NCBI GenBank assembly: GCA_021827245.1
Contig: JAKAWN010000015.1
Span: forward strand, 7,695 to 38,481
DNA length: 30,787 nucleotides
Reading direction: 5' to 3'
From: Acidobacteriota bacterium
GTDB lineage: Bacteria; Acidobacteriota; Terriglobia; UBA7540
Positions within the stretch are counted from its first letter, which is position 1. Each line of letters opens with the position of its first letter. The notes under the pieces are model-generated. The model saw nothing but the letters and a program-made list of their open reading frames with translations. It did not search any database and had not been told where the DNA came from. Below, piece by piece: positions 17,101 to 25,835 of this stretch. The position numbers and the translations under genes were made by a program.

Positions 17101-18672
17101 ATGAGAAACTCTCATAAGAGCGGCGATTTTCTTGTGTCAGACCAACCCGCGAGGGCCTCGCGCACCAGGTTGACTTGGGTTGTTCCGCTATTCGTCTTGC
17201 TGGGGCTGGTAGCTGCCGTCGGCATCATAGAAGTCGCAGAAAGTCATGGCGGCACAACTGCCCTTTTGGCGATCTTGATCGTTCCTGTCGTTTTGGTGTT
17301 GCTCGGGGTAGGTTTTGTGGGAGGCGTCAGACGTGTCCGCCGACTGGTCGCTCGATTGACCTGGTGGCACGTCCTTTGGGCAATCCTCTTCGCCAGCGCC
17401 CTTGTCTTCCGCGAACGGGGCGTGAGTCAGATCGATTCGAATCCTTTGGATGCATGGGCAATTTACCGCGTATCGCTCGATATGATCGTCGGAGCCATCC
17501 TTATTACCCGGCTTGCCCTTCGACGCCCGCCCTTTGGGGGCTCGATCTTTCGTGGATTTCTTGGGGCGATGACTGTATTCGCTCTTGTTTGTATGCTGTC
17601 GACACTGTGGTCCGTGTACCCGGCGTGGACACTCTTCAAAGCGGGGGAATACCTGCTGGGTCTTGCTCTGGTTGGCGCAATTCTTGAAACCGTGAGGTCT
17701 GTGAAGGGCTTCAGGTCGCTATTTAACTGGACGTGGTTTCTATATGGCCTTCTCCTTATCTCCGTGTGGGTTGGTGCGATTCTCTGGCCTCAGCCTGCCC
17801 TGCACCCTATCGGACTGCCCAAGGACGCCCTGCTGGGAGTGCGTCTGAGTGGAGTCCTTCCCCTGCAGAGCGCAGAGGGCGTGGGAATTTATGCCGGGAT
17901 GCTAGGTCTGATCTGCATATGCCGCCTTTTGCCGATGAAGGAAATCAAGCGAGGCAGTGCGTGGTACTTTCCAATTCTCGCGGCATGCATTGTTACGATG
18001 GTCTTGTCACAGACTCGCATGGCTGTTGGGGGTTTTCTCCTTGGCGTGTTTTTGATTCTGCTCTTTTCCAAGCGATTGCGCCTCGGCGCGGTTATGACAT
18101 TTATGGTGGGGCCGCTTCTCTTACTGACGGGTGTGGGAAGCATAATCTGGGCTTTTCTTAAACGTGGCGAGAACCAGCAGGCCCTCGCCTCATTAAGCAG
18201 TCGGGTGGTCTGGTGGAAGTTTGCCTGGGAGAAGTTCCTCGAGCGTCCGTTGCTGGGGTTTGGTGCTTACGCTGCCGAGCGATTCGCGGTGATGGCTAAG
18301 CTTGGAATGGGGGAGACTTCCAGCCTGCACAGCGATTATCTGGGGGTCATTGTGGGGACGAGCATCTGGGGTTTGATTCCATTGCTCGTCGCAATCGTGG
18401 GCATTTGGTGGTTCTTCACCCGTTATCTTCGCGGGTCCTCCGGCACGCCAGCCGAGCGGCAACTCGCCTACGAGGCGATCGCCGTTTTTGCTCTGCTTTC
18501 GATAAACAGCCTGCTTGTTCCGATGTTCACTTGGCAGGCCCCCCTGTATTTCTTGGTGATTCTCGGTTACGCGGAGTTTTTACGCCGGAGACGTTTGCGG
18601 ACAATTCCGGTATCACTGCACGTCATCAGGGAGAGTGCCCCTGAACTCGAGCTTGTGTCGCCACGATCCTGA
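17101..18672 (+). CDS. Wzy/O-antigen ligase-like polymerase
   Basis: This 523-residue membrane protein has roughly a dozen hydrophobic segments and a larger loop before the C-terminal helices. The segment from SSRVVWWKFAWEKFLERPLL through GFGAYAAERF to LHSDYLGVIVGTSIWGL matches the Wzy_C/O-antigen ligase pattern, in which a His and nearby Arg act on the undecaprenyl-linked substrate. It should polymerise repeat units in the periplasm. It is the only polymerase candidate in the window and pairs with the flippase at 11792-13153. The ATG at 17101 follows AGGAAACAGG. A 142-base gap precedes it. Confidence 0.85.
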   Translation: MRNSHKSGDFLVSDQPARASRTRLTWVVPLFVLLGLVAAVGIIEVAESHGGTTALLAILIVPVVLVLLGVGFVGGVRRVRRLVARLTWWHVLWAILFASALVFRERGVSQIDSNPLDAWAIYRVSLDMIVGAILITRLALRRPPFGGSIFRGFLGAMTVFALVCMLSTLWSVYPAWTLFKAGEYLLGLALVGAILETVRSVKGFRSLFNWTWFLYGLLLISVWVGAILWPQPALHPIGLPKDALLGVRLSGVLPLQSAEGVGIYAGMLGLICICRLLPMKEIKRGSAWYFPILAACIVTMVLSQTRMAVGGFLLGVFLILLFSKRLRLGAVMTFMVGPLLLLTGVGSIIWAFLKRGENQQALASLSSRVVWWKFAWEKFLERPLLGFGAYAAERFAVMAKLGMGETSSLHSDYLGVIVGTSIWGLIPLLVAIVGIWWFFTRYLRGSSGTPAERQLAYEAIAVFALLSINSLLVPMFTWQAPLYFLVILGYAEFLRRRRLRTIPVSLHVIRESAPELELVSPRS

Positions 18673-18754
18673 AGCGCCTTTCGCATGCTATCGCTAGATC
18701 TCCAGCCATTGTCCGGAAACTGAGTGAAAGTCCCTGTTACCGAGGCGCCAATCA

Positions 18755-20377
18755 ATGTCTGTTGTCTCTATGGAAGAATCGAGTGATCCAAAGTGTTTTG
18801 GAATTTCGGCACAACGGATAAGGCTGTGGCTTTTCTATTTTGCCGCAGCGTTCATCATGATTCTGTCAATGCTACCTGTCAGCACGCTGTCTTCCACCGG
18901 GCAGGTCACAGTACGGCCAGGTGATGATATCCAAAGACTAGTTGCCGACCATCCTCCAGGCACGTCTTTTGCTATTACTCCCGGTCTCTATCGCCTTCAG
19001 TCCATTCGGCCGAAGGACGGTGACTCTTTCATTGGCCAGCCCGGAGCGGTCCTGAGTGGCGCCCGGGTTCTTAAGACCTTTAAGCGCCGGGGACAGTACT
19101 GGGTGGCGAAGGTGTCCGTGAAGCCGGAACGGTCATATCGGGGCAAGTGCGACGCAAAGCACCCGGCTTGCATGTACCCGGAAGATTTGTTTTTTGACTC
19201 GAAGCCCCTCACCCGTGCTGCGACCCTTTCTCTCGTCGAGCCTGGCAGGTGGTATCTGGACTACAGCACCGGCACGGTCTACGTTGGGAGCGATCCGAGC
19301 GACCATGTAACCGAGTTGAGCGTGACCCCCGCGGCCTTCTGGGGCAGTGCCGGCAATGTGACAATCAAGGGGCTGGCGATCGAGAAGTACGCTTCCATCG
19401 CCGGCAAGGGTGCGATTAACGCCATGGCTGCCCTGAATGGCTACGGGCCAGTAGGGAAAGGCTGGGTGGTGGATTCCGACGACCTGTATTTGAACCATGG
19501 CATGGGCATACGGGTGGCTGATGGAATGGTTGTTTCCAACTGCAAGATTCACGACAACGGACAGCTCGGGCTCGGCGGGAACGGCAATGGCATCCTCATT
19601 AAAAACAACGAAATCTACAGGAACAACTATGCAGGATACGATTTTTCCTGGGAAGCCGGAGGGGCCAAGGTCGCCTCATACGCGACTCACGTGACGTTTG
19701 ACGGGAATTATGTCCACGACAACGGCGGTCCTGGCCTTCACGCTGACATTGGTTGTGATTACATCACTTTCGAGAATAATCATACAGCCAGAAACATCGG
19801 CAGCGGCATCCACTACGAACTCAGCTACCACGGGGTCATCAAAGACAATCTGATTGAGGATGACGGGTTCTCTCCACAAGGAAAGAGCTTCTGGTATGGT
19901 GGCGGGATTCTGGTCTCAAACTCCTCGGATGTGGAAGTTTATGGCAACACGGTGACTGATTGCATGAACGGCATCGGCGGTACCGAAACCAACCGGGGTG
20001 TTGATCAAAGGACAGGGTTGCCTTACAAATTGCAGAACCTTTACGTCCACAACAATATCATCACTCAAAAAACGGGGATGGCTGCCGGAATTGTGAAATC
20101 CGCTTTGCTTGATAATTCTGTTTTTACCTCCTGGAACAACCGCTTCGCTGACAACACATATCATCTTGGAACGAAGGCGGGAAAATATTTCGAATGGATG
20201 AATGGTGCTGAGACGCTTGCGGAATGGGAAAGGCGAAGCCGGAATGATCAATCGCGGCTGGAGTTCCCTGCCAGAATGTTGCCGATGTTGTTTTCCATTG
20301 GAAATTCCCTGGGAATGCCTTGCAGACAGATGCGTTGTCTAGCCTTTGAGGGGGGCGGACATGATGATGACAGATAA
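18755..20377 (+). CDS. Membrane-anchored right-handed parallel beta-helix protein
   Basis: The 540-residue product begins with a short cytoplasmic stretch and one hydrophobic segment (about 25-45) that could be a signal anchor. From about residue 200 it shows repeated coils of the pectate-lyase-like beta-helix, for example VVSNCKIHDNGQLGLGGNGN, ILIKNNEIYRNNYAGYDF, VTFDGNYVHDNGGPGLHA and ITFENNHTARNIGSGIHY. Proteins of this fold in polysaccharide loci act as lyases, C5-epimerases or hydrolases on the polymer, usually in the periplasm. The exact chemistry is not visible. CDAKHPAC, in the N-terminal domain before the helix, may form a disulfide. The gene overlaps the deacetylase start by 17 bases. 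Confidence 0.85.
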   Translation: MSVVSMEESSDPKCFGISAQRIRLWLFYFAAAFIMILSMLPVSTLSSTGQVTVRPGDDIQRLVADHPPGTSFAITPGLYRLQSIRPKDGDSFIGQPGAVLSGARVLKTFKRRGQYWVAKVSVKPERSYRGKCDAKHPACMYPEDLFFDSKPLTRAATLSLVEPGRWYLDYSTGTVYVGSDPSDHVTELSVTPAAFWGSAGNVTIKGLAIEKYASIAGKGAINAMAALNGYGPVGKGWVVDSDDLYLNHGMGIRVADGMVVSNCKIHDNGQLGLGGNGNGILIKNNEIYRNNYAGYDFSWEAGGAKVASYATHVTFDGNYVHDNGGPGLHADIGCDYITFENNHTARNIGSGIHYELSYHGVIKDNLIEDDGFSPQGKSFWYGGGILVSNSSDVEVYGNTVTDCMNGIGGTETNRGVDQRTGLPYKLQNLYVHNNIITQKTGMAAGIVKSALLDNSVFTSWNNRFADNTYHLGTKAGKYFEWMNGAETLAEWERRSRNDQSRLEFPARMLPMLFSIGNSLGMPCRQMRCLAFEGGGHDDDR

Positions 20378-21197
20378 AGCAGCTTCCGGAAGCCAAGGGG
20401 CCAAACAGGGGGCGGGATGGCGTTTGCCGCGAATTGTTACCACCAGTTGGGACGATGGCGACGCGTGTGATTTCAGAATTGCTGAGATGCTTTGTATCCG
20501 CAAGCTCCCCGCCACTTTTTATGTCCCGATTACCGGCCACCACGGCAAGAGCGCGCTTGGGCGTGGCGAATTGCGGTCTCTTGACAGCAAAGGTTTTGAG
20601 ATCGGTGCGCACGGGTTTTCACACCTCATTCTTCCTCAATGCAGGAAGGAGGTAGTAGTCCGGGAGGTGGAAGCTTCCAAGCAGTACCTTGAAGACATTC
20701 TGGGAAGCCAGGTGCGGATGTTTGCGTATCCTCGAGGCCGTTACAGCAGCATGGCGATCCGCTCCGTCAAACACGCGGGCTATGCCGGTGCCCGGACGAC
20801 TGAAATGCTTGCGCAGGGACTCTATTACGATCCCTACAAGATGCCGACCACGATCCACGTCTTTCCTCACTCCAAAATGGACTATATCCGGAACATGGCA
20901 AGAGCCGTGGATGTGGGAAGGGCCTGGCGATACGTTACGCAATTGTGGCAAGTGGAGGACTGGGTCGGACTGGCCAGAATTTTGTTTGACTCTATTCTCG
21001 AGGACGGCGGGATTTTCCACCTGTACGGTCACTCCTGGGAGATCAATGAGTTGAGTCTTTGGGACGATCTCAAAGAGATCCTGGACTACGTCTCCAACAG
21101 AGAAGACGTCCTTTACTTGCCGAACGGTAGAGCGCTGGATTACCGAACGACCAAACACGTCGTCTCTCTTGAAGACCGCTGTGCATTAGAAGGATGA
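20361..21197 (+). CDS. NodB-type polysaccharide deacetylase without signal peptide
   Basis: The 278-residue protein has the NodB homology fold. Motif 1 is TSWDDGD (28-34) with Asp31/Asp32, motif 2 is HGFSH (84-88) giving the metal histidines, and motif 3 is FAYPRGRY (121-128). A C-terminal GGIFHLYGHSWEI supplies a further histidine. These enzymes remove N- or O-acetyl groups from amino sugars with a divalent metal. There is no signal peptide or membrane segment, so it probably acts in the cytoplasm on a lipid-linked intermediate. I chose the ATG triplet at 20361 with GAGGGGGG upstream (20349-20356) over the TTG at 20346. It overlaps the next gene by four bases (ATGA). Confidence 0.88.
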   Translation: MMMTDKAASGSQGAKQGAGWRLPRIVTTSWDDGDACDFRIAEMLCIRKLPATFYVPITGHHGKSALGRGELRSLDSKGFEIGAHGFSHLILPQCRKEVVVREVEASKQYLEDILGSQVRMFAYPRGRYSSMAIRSVKHAGYAGARTTEMLAQGLYYDPYKMPTTIHVFPHSKMDYIRNMARAVDVGRAWRYVTQLWQVEDWVGLARILFDSILEDGGIFHLYGHSWEINELSLWDDLKEILDYVSNREDVLYLPNGRALDYRTTKHVVSLEDRCALEG

Positions 21198-22429
21198 AAA
21201 TTCTTCTTGCTCATAACGAATACCAGCAGCCTGGCGGCGAGGATGTTGTTTTCCGTCAGGAGGTTCAGCTTCTCAGCAATTTCGGGCATAACGTGGTGAA
21301 GTATGTACGTACGAATCACGAAATCAATCAGTATTCGAGTTTTCGCCGGCTGCTGTTGCCTAAGCAAATGATCTGGGCCGAGGACACGCGGCGGGATATT
21401 TCCAGAATTCTGCAAGAGGAGAAGCCGGACATCATCCACGTGCACAACACTTTTACCCAGACATCGCCCTCTATTTACGCCGAGTGCCGCAAGGCTGGAG
21501 TGCCGGTGGTGCAGACGCTTCACAATTTTCGATTGCTCTGTCCCGCAGCGACTTTTTATCGCAATGGCCACGTGTGCGACGAATGCGTAACGCACAGCCT
21601 GTGGCGGAGCGTCATGCACGGATGCTACCGGAATTCTCGCCCGGACACGGCGGCCGTTGCCGCCATGCTGGCTACTCACCGCCAGCTCCATACCTGGACA
21701 ACGAACATTAACACTTACATTGCCCTCACAGAATTTGCTCGGCAGAAGTTCATTTGTGGAGGATTTCCGGCGGAAAAACTTTGTGTCAAATCCAACTTCC
21801 TGGCGCCCGATCCCGGTCTGGGTACCCAGAGTGGGGGGTATGCGCTCTTTGTGGGGCGATTGTCCCCGGAAAAAGGGTTGCACACTCTGCTGCGTGCCTG
21901 GAGTGCTTTCAAGGAGACAATTCCGCTGCGTATAGTTGGTGACGGTCCACTGCGGGTTGAGCTGGAGAATTACGCCGCGCAGAACTCTCTGTCGTCAGTC
22001 CGCTTCCTGGGCCGGTTGAGCCGTGAGAAAACTCAGGAGGCCATCAAGGGAGCTCTATCCCTTCTGCTTCCGAGCGAGTGCTACGAGAATTTCCCGATGA
22101 CCGTTGCCGAGGCTTTTGCCAGCGGTACACCGGTGATCTGTTCCCGCATGGGAGCAATGCAGGAAATTGTGGAGCATCAACACACCGGCCTCCACTTCGA
22201 CCCAGGCAGCAGCGAACATCTTGCTGACAGCGTTGCCTGGGCGTGGACACATGCGGCGCGGATGCGAGCGATGGGCATGGCAGCGCGCCGCGAGTATGAA
22301 CTTAAATACACGGCGGAAAAGAACCATTCTCTGCTGATGGACATTTACCAGCGCGCGATGCGGAAGCCTCCAGTGCCCAACTATGAGTATGAATTGCAGG
22401 GAGTCCCTGCTCGCATCGTCCAACCGTAG
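21194..22429 (+). CDS. GT4-type glycosyltransferase
   Basis: The 411-residue GT-B enzyme opens with MKILLAHNEYQQPGGEDVVF, typical of GT4 enzymes in polysaccharide loci. It continues with IIHVHNTF and the donor domain markers ALFVGRLSPEKGLHTLLRAW and LPSECYENFPMTVAEAF (from about residue 291), which holds the E-x7-E motif. An insert rich in Cys (LLCPAATFYRNGHVCDECV) in the first domain is common in this subgroup. It should add a sugar to the lipid-linked unit in the cytoplasm. The start overlaps the deacetylase stop by four bases, so the two may act on consecutive steps, for example deacetylation next to glycosyl transfer. Confidence 0.9.
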   Translation: MKILLAHNEYQQPGGEDVVFRQEVQLLSNFGHNVVKYVRTNHEINQYSSFRRLLLPKQMIWAEDTRRDISRILQEEKPDIIHVHNTFTQTSPSIYAECRKAGVPVVQTLHNFRLLCPAATFYRNGHVCDECVTHSLWRSVMHGCYRNSRPDTAAVAAMLATHRQLHTWTTNINTYIALTEFARQKFICGGFPAEKLCVKSNFLAPDPGLGTQSGGYALFVGRLSPEKGLHTLLRAWSAFKETIPLRIVGDGPLRVELENYAAQNSLSSVRFLGRLSREKTQEAIKGALSLLLPSECYENFPMTVAEAFASGTPVICSRMGAMQEIVEHQHTGLHFDPGSSEHLADSVAWAWTHAARMRAMGMAARREYELKYTAEKNHSLLMDIYQRAMRKPPVPNYEYELQGVPARIVQP

Positions 22430-22475
22430 TACCTAAACAGCCATCACCTTGCCTGTTTCTATCGCAACTGAGCGT

Positions 22476-23237
22476 ATGAATCAAGTGCAGGCTTTTCGTG
22501 TGCTTGGTGTGCGTGTCAACGCGATTCAGATTCCTGGAGCCATCGCGGCCATGGAGGACTGGATCCGGTTCAGGACCTGCACTCACTTTGTTGCTGTCAC
22601 TGGCATGCACGGTGTGGTGGAAGCCCAGCATCAGCCGTTGTTCAAGACTATCCTTGGCGAGGCGGACCTCGTTGTTCCGGACGGGATGCCGCTGGTGTGG
22701 ATGGGGCGTTGGCATGGCTTCGGGATGCGTCGCCGGGTTTACGGCCCGGAACTCATGGAAACTTTCTTCAAGACGACCGGGAGCCGCTACAACCACTTCC
22801 TCTATGGTGGAGCTCCGGGTGTGGCGGATCTTCTGGCAAACAAGATGCGAAATCGATATGGGATCAGGATTGCGGGGACTTACTCGCCACCCTTCCGCAA
22901 ACTGACTCCCGATGAAGAGCAGGAGGTTATCCGCATGATCCAGTCAACCTCACCGGATGTGCTCTGGGTTGGGCTGAGTACCCCCAAACAGGAACATTGG
23001 ATGTGGTCTTTCCGCAGCCGGCTGAGTGTGCCGGTGATGGTTGGGGTTGGGGCCGCGTTTGATTTCCACACGGGAAGAACAAAGCAGGCTCCTGTCTGGA
23101 TGCGCGAACACGGGCTTGAGTGGTTCTTCCGTCTCGCCTCTGAACCGCGCAGGCTCTGGCGGCGTTACCTGATTTACGGGTCACAGTTTGTCTGGAACGT
23201 CAATTTGGAAATTCTTGGACTTAAAAAATTCAACTAG
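22476..23237 (+). CDS. WecG/TagA/CpsF family (GT26) glycosyltransferase
   Basis: The 253-residue protein matches the GT26 family: the DLVVPDGMPLVWMGR segment (about 64-78, catalytic Asp69), VYGPELME, LWVGLSTPKQEHWM and the C-terminal GAAFDFHTGRTKQAPVWMRE with GLEWFFRLASEPRRLWRRYL. Known members transfer ManNAc or ManNAcA-type sugars or glucuronic acid to lipid-linked acceptors, and the basic C-terminus docks to the membrane. The frame is open from a TTG at 22449, but the ATG at 22476 fits the family better; no strong ribosome site is visible for either. It brings the sugar-adding enzymes in the locus to four, counting the primer. Confidence 0.9.
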   Translation: MNQVQAFRVLGVRVNAIQIPGAIAAMEDWIRFRTCTHFVAVTGMHGVVEAQHQPLFKTILGEADLVVPDGMPLVWMGRWHGFGMRRRVYGPELMETFFKTTGSRYNHFLYGGAPGVADLLANKMRNRYGIRIAGTYSPPFRKLTPDEEQEVIRMIQSTSPDVLWVGLSTPKQEHWMWSFRSRLSVPVMVGVGAAFDFHTGRTKQAPVWMREHGLEWFFRLASEPRRLWRRYLIYGSQFVWNVNLEILGLKKFN

Positions 23238-23255
23238 CCAATAAGGAGGCAAAAC

Positions 23256-24272
23256 ATGGACTGGAAGAATTGCAGCGTCTTGGTGACCGGTGGAGCGTCG
23301 TTCATTGGTTCGACCTTGGTTGACGCTTTGTTGGACAAGGGCGCTAGGGTACGAGTTGTCGATGATTTAAGCAGCGGCAAGCTGGAGAACATCGCCAACC
23401 ATGTCATGAACCAACGCGTGGAATTCATTGAGAACGATCTCCGCGAACCGGGCGTTGCAGAAAATGCTGTTTATGGAATTGATGTCGTATTTCATCTTGC
23501 GGCCGACCATGGGGGTCGCGGGTATGTCGACCTGCACCAGGCAGCCTGTGCGTCAAATATCATGCTGGACGGAGTTCTCTTTCGCGCCTGCCTCAAAGCT
23601 CACGTAGAAAAGGTGGTGTACGCTTCCTCGGGCTGCGTCTATCCCAACCACTTACAGACGGACCCGGAACAGGTCTTGTATCTAACCGAGGATATGGTGG
23701 GGCCACCATACGACGCCGACAACATGTACGGGTGGGCCAAGCTGATGGCCGAAATGACTCTCCGTGCCTACTCCAAGGAGTACGGCATGAAATCGGCTTC
23801 CTGCCGCTACTTCACTGTATACGGACCGCGTGGCGTGGAAAACCATGCCGTTATCGCCATGATTGCCCGTTCCTTCGTGAAACAAGATCCGTTCGTTGTG
23901 TGGGGTACCGGCGAACAGATTCGGAACTGGACTTATATCGATGACATCGTCAGCGGCACCATCCTCGCTGCCGAGAAAATCGACGACGGTACAGCCGTCA
24001 ATCTCGGCACCATGGAGCGCATACGGGTGATCGACGCAGCAAAGGAAATCTTGAAATACATGGGGCATACTGCCAAGTTTGAATTCCACCCCGAAATGCC
24101 AACCGGCCCGTACAACCGCGTCGCGGACAACTCACTGGCCAGGAAGCTTCTAGGATGGGAACCAGAAACGATGTTCATGGAAGGGCTCCATCGCACAATC
24201 GATTGGTACGTTTCAGCGAGGCAGCAGGAACAGGTGGCTTCCACGCTGGAAGCGATGTTGACCGAAAGATAA
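23256..24272 (+). CDS. Extended SDR, GDP-mannose 3,5-epimerase-like
   Basis: The 338-residue protein is an NAD-dependent epimerase/dehydratase. The nucleotide loop is TGGASFIG (11-18), and the YxxxK dyad is Tyr158 and Lys162 in MYGWAK. It also has AADHGGRGYVDLH (82-94) and ASSGCVYPN (123-131). The Cys127 in SSGCVYP lines up with the catalytic Cys of GDP-mannose 3,5-epimerase (SSACIYP), so C3/C5 epimerisation of a GDP- or UDP-sugar is the best guess. A UDP-glucose 4-epimerase role is less likely. The ATG at 23256 has AAGGAGG upstream. It is the last gene of the locus, 21 bases before a strong hairpin. Confidence 0.85.
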   Translation: MDWKNCSVLVTGGASFIGSTLVDALLDKGARVRVVDDLSSGKLENIANHVMNQRVEFIENDLREPGVAENAVYGIDVVFHLAADHGGRGYVDLHQAACASNIMLDGVLFRACLKAHVEKVVYASSGCVYPNHLQTDPEQVLYLTEDMVGPPYDADNMYGWAKLMAEMTLRAYSKEYGMKSASCRYFTVYGPRGVENHAVIAMIARSFVKQDPFVVWGTGEQIRNWTYIDDIVSGTILAAEKIDDGTAVNLGTMERIRVIDAAKEILKYMGHTAKFEFHPEMPTGPYNRVADNSLARKLLGWEPETMFMEGLHRTIDWYVSARQQEQVASTLEAMLTER

Positions 24273-24293
24273 AACCTGGATGAAGTCTGTCGC

Positions 24294-24320
24294 AAGGCAG
24301 GTGGCATGGCCACCTGCCTT
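24294..24320 (+). terminator. Hairpin terminator closing the polysaccharide locus
   Basis: AAGGCAGGTGGC at 24294-24305 and GCCACCTGCCTT at 24309-24320 form a perfect 12-bp stem with a 3-base loop, 21 bases after the epimerase stop. The trailing sequence (ATTCAACGTTTGG) has only a weak T content, so termination may be imperfect. Position and stem strength support a transcription end. Confidence 0.7.
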
Positions 24321-24901
24321 ATTCAACGTTTGGCCTTGGTCACGTCTGTGTGCCCTTATTCTTGGGGCTTGCAGACGAACCACCCGATGGACCTGTGCTG
24401 CCTCTTGCCTCGGTGATTGAGATTGGGTCGCTCTCACTCTGGCAATCGGGCAAGACGTGCTGGTGATTCCTTCCGGTCTTTCGTCTTCTGTTTTTCCCCC
24501 TGCCTGCCGCTAAGGTGGCATGAATTTACTGCCACCGCCCCCCTCCTTTTCCAATTCTAATAAGTCAACCTAAGGAAATCGTTCGGAGGCCGCCCCCCCG
24601 GGCAACTCGATGCATTGCTTGGTTGTAGCAATGCGTCGGCGAATTGCACCCTCGTGGCTAGCAGCCAAAGAATCAAAAAGTATCGTTCACCCAATCTGCG
24701 CCAGGCAAACTGGTGCGGAAGGAAGAAATCGAAGTAGCAGCCCGGGCTGAAATCACGTAAATCGCTGATTCTGCAATGCAGCGATGTGCTTTTCACGGGG
24801 GCATCGAGGAAGCGTTTCCTGCTCGCTCCCGCAAGCCTGAGAATACGTCACGGCGTGTTAACAGGCTTCAAACAATCGTGTGGGTTGCGCGTTTGCCGCA
24901 G
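24321..24901. other. Gene-poor intergenic stretch with hairpins
   Basis: No convincing gene is seen on either strand. Two short inverted repeats stand out: GGTGGCA (24514-24520) with TGCCACC (24530-24536), and ATCGCTG (24761-24767) with CAGCGAT (24779-24785). A minus-strand open frame at 24557-24796 has no recognisable protein character. Confidence 0.5.
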
Positions 24902-24920
24902 GGCGGGTTTGAGACCTGCC
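24902..24920. repeat. REP-like or terminator-like hairpin
   Basis: GGCGGGT at 24902-24908 pairs with ACCTGCC at 24914-24920 (one G-U pair, 5-base loop). It begins one base beyond the stop of the minus-strand receiver-like gene. It could end that transcript, although no T-run follows on the minus strand. The phrase GGTTTGAGACCTGCC resembles palindromic elements scattered through many bacterial genomes. Confidence 0.35.
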
Positions 24921-24921
24921 T

Positions 24922-25308
24922 TTACGACCGTAAGAGGAAAAACAGCATTTGGGCGAAGGCAAGCAGGCTGGAGGCCAGGTGCTGTGGGGAGGAATGCGGG
25001 TAACGAAGTGCCTCGATCTCACGGATTATTTCGGGGGCTGTAACCTCGCCGGTTATGACTAAGACCTGTCCAAGATGGCTGACCCGGAGGTTCCTGACCC
25101 TTGGAGAGGTGTCGCCGGGCGGCTCTCCTGCCATTCGCAGGTCAAGAATCAGCCGGTCACAACGCTCCCATGTCAAGGCCTCGAGTCCTTGACGGGTGCC
25201 GGGTGTGATGTCGCCTTCGGATTTGACCCCTGCCAAGACCAGGGACAACGCGTTGCGAATAACGGACGTCTTGCCGGTAGTAAGGATGTACCTCTCACCT
25301 TCCTTCAA
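24922..25308 (-). CDS. Small degenerate receiver-like protein of unknown function
   Basis: The 128-residue product looks like a shortened response-regulator receiver fold. An initial strand (RYILTTGKTS, 6-15) is followed by a helix, then CDRLILDLRM (50-59) with Asp56 at the usual phospho-acceptor place, and QVLVITGEVT (81-90) as a later strand. The acidic pair that normally binds Mg near the N-terminus is missing, and no output domain is present. I chose the TTG at 25308 because GGAGGG (plus-strand 25315-25320) lies six bases upstream; the TTG at 25314 would be directly against it. The protein ends in a hydrophobic stretch. Similar short hypothetical proteins are, to my memory, common in Acidobacteriota. 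Partner and role are unknown. Confidence 0.6.
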   Translation of the reverse strand: MKEGERYILTTGKTSVIRNALSLVLAGVKSEGDITPGTRQGLEALTWERCDRLILDLRMAGEPPGDTSPRVRNLRVSHLGQVLVITGEVTAPEIIREIEALRYPHSSPQHLASSLLAFAQMLFFLLRS

Positions 25309-25352
25309 GCTCAACCCTCCATCGCCGCTCCAATAGCGCGGGGAGCAGCCTT

Positions 25353-25381
25353 ATAGTAATCTTGCCGAGGTAACGACACAA
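25353..25381 (-). promoter_or_regulatory. Possible promoter of the receiver-like gene
   Basis: Read on the minus strand, TTGTGT (25381-25376) and TACTAT (25358-25353) are separated by 17 bases and lie about 45 bases before the chosen TTG start. Both boxes are imperfect matches to the sigma-70 consensus. Confidence 0.25.
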
Positions 25382-25835
25382 TGCTACGGAAGTACCATGC
25401 ACTGTTGGATCGTGCGCAGGGAGGTCTTGTAGCCCCAAGTGGTGTACATCCAACGAGACACTCGAGCGCTGATGGGATTAAAATCTCGTGCCCCCTACTC
25501 GGAGCAGAGTCCAGCAAGCAAGGGGATCTAGACTTGGATGCTGCAGGAGTGTGCCTAAGCCATGGCGCTAGCCCAGGATGAATATAGAGCAAGATGGGGG
25601 ACATGACAAAGTGGGCCAACCCCTGATTCTGTGGTGTCGATGGTTACGAGAAATTGCGGGCGACCGGACCGGGTTGTCAGCTAATCCATCCCAAAAGCCC
25701 ACGACCGGTTGCCGGATGGCACACTGGTGTCTGCGTCACAGAATTGGCATTGCAAGCGCACCGGCTTGGGTATACTGTGGTGCCCGGGTTTCGAAGATAG
25801 GAATCCCGGTTCAACGCATCCCTTGAGTTCCGGTG
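25382..25835. other. Intergenic stretch without a recognised gene
   Basis: About 450 bases in which only short, unconvincing open frames occur. The only possible signal is TTGCAA (25750-25755) with TATACT (25771-25776) at a short 15-base spacing, which might serve the downstream remnant or the GH92 gene. Confidence in that promoter is low. Confidence 0.4.
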
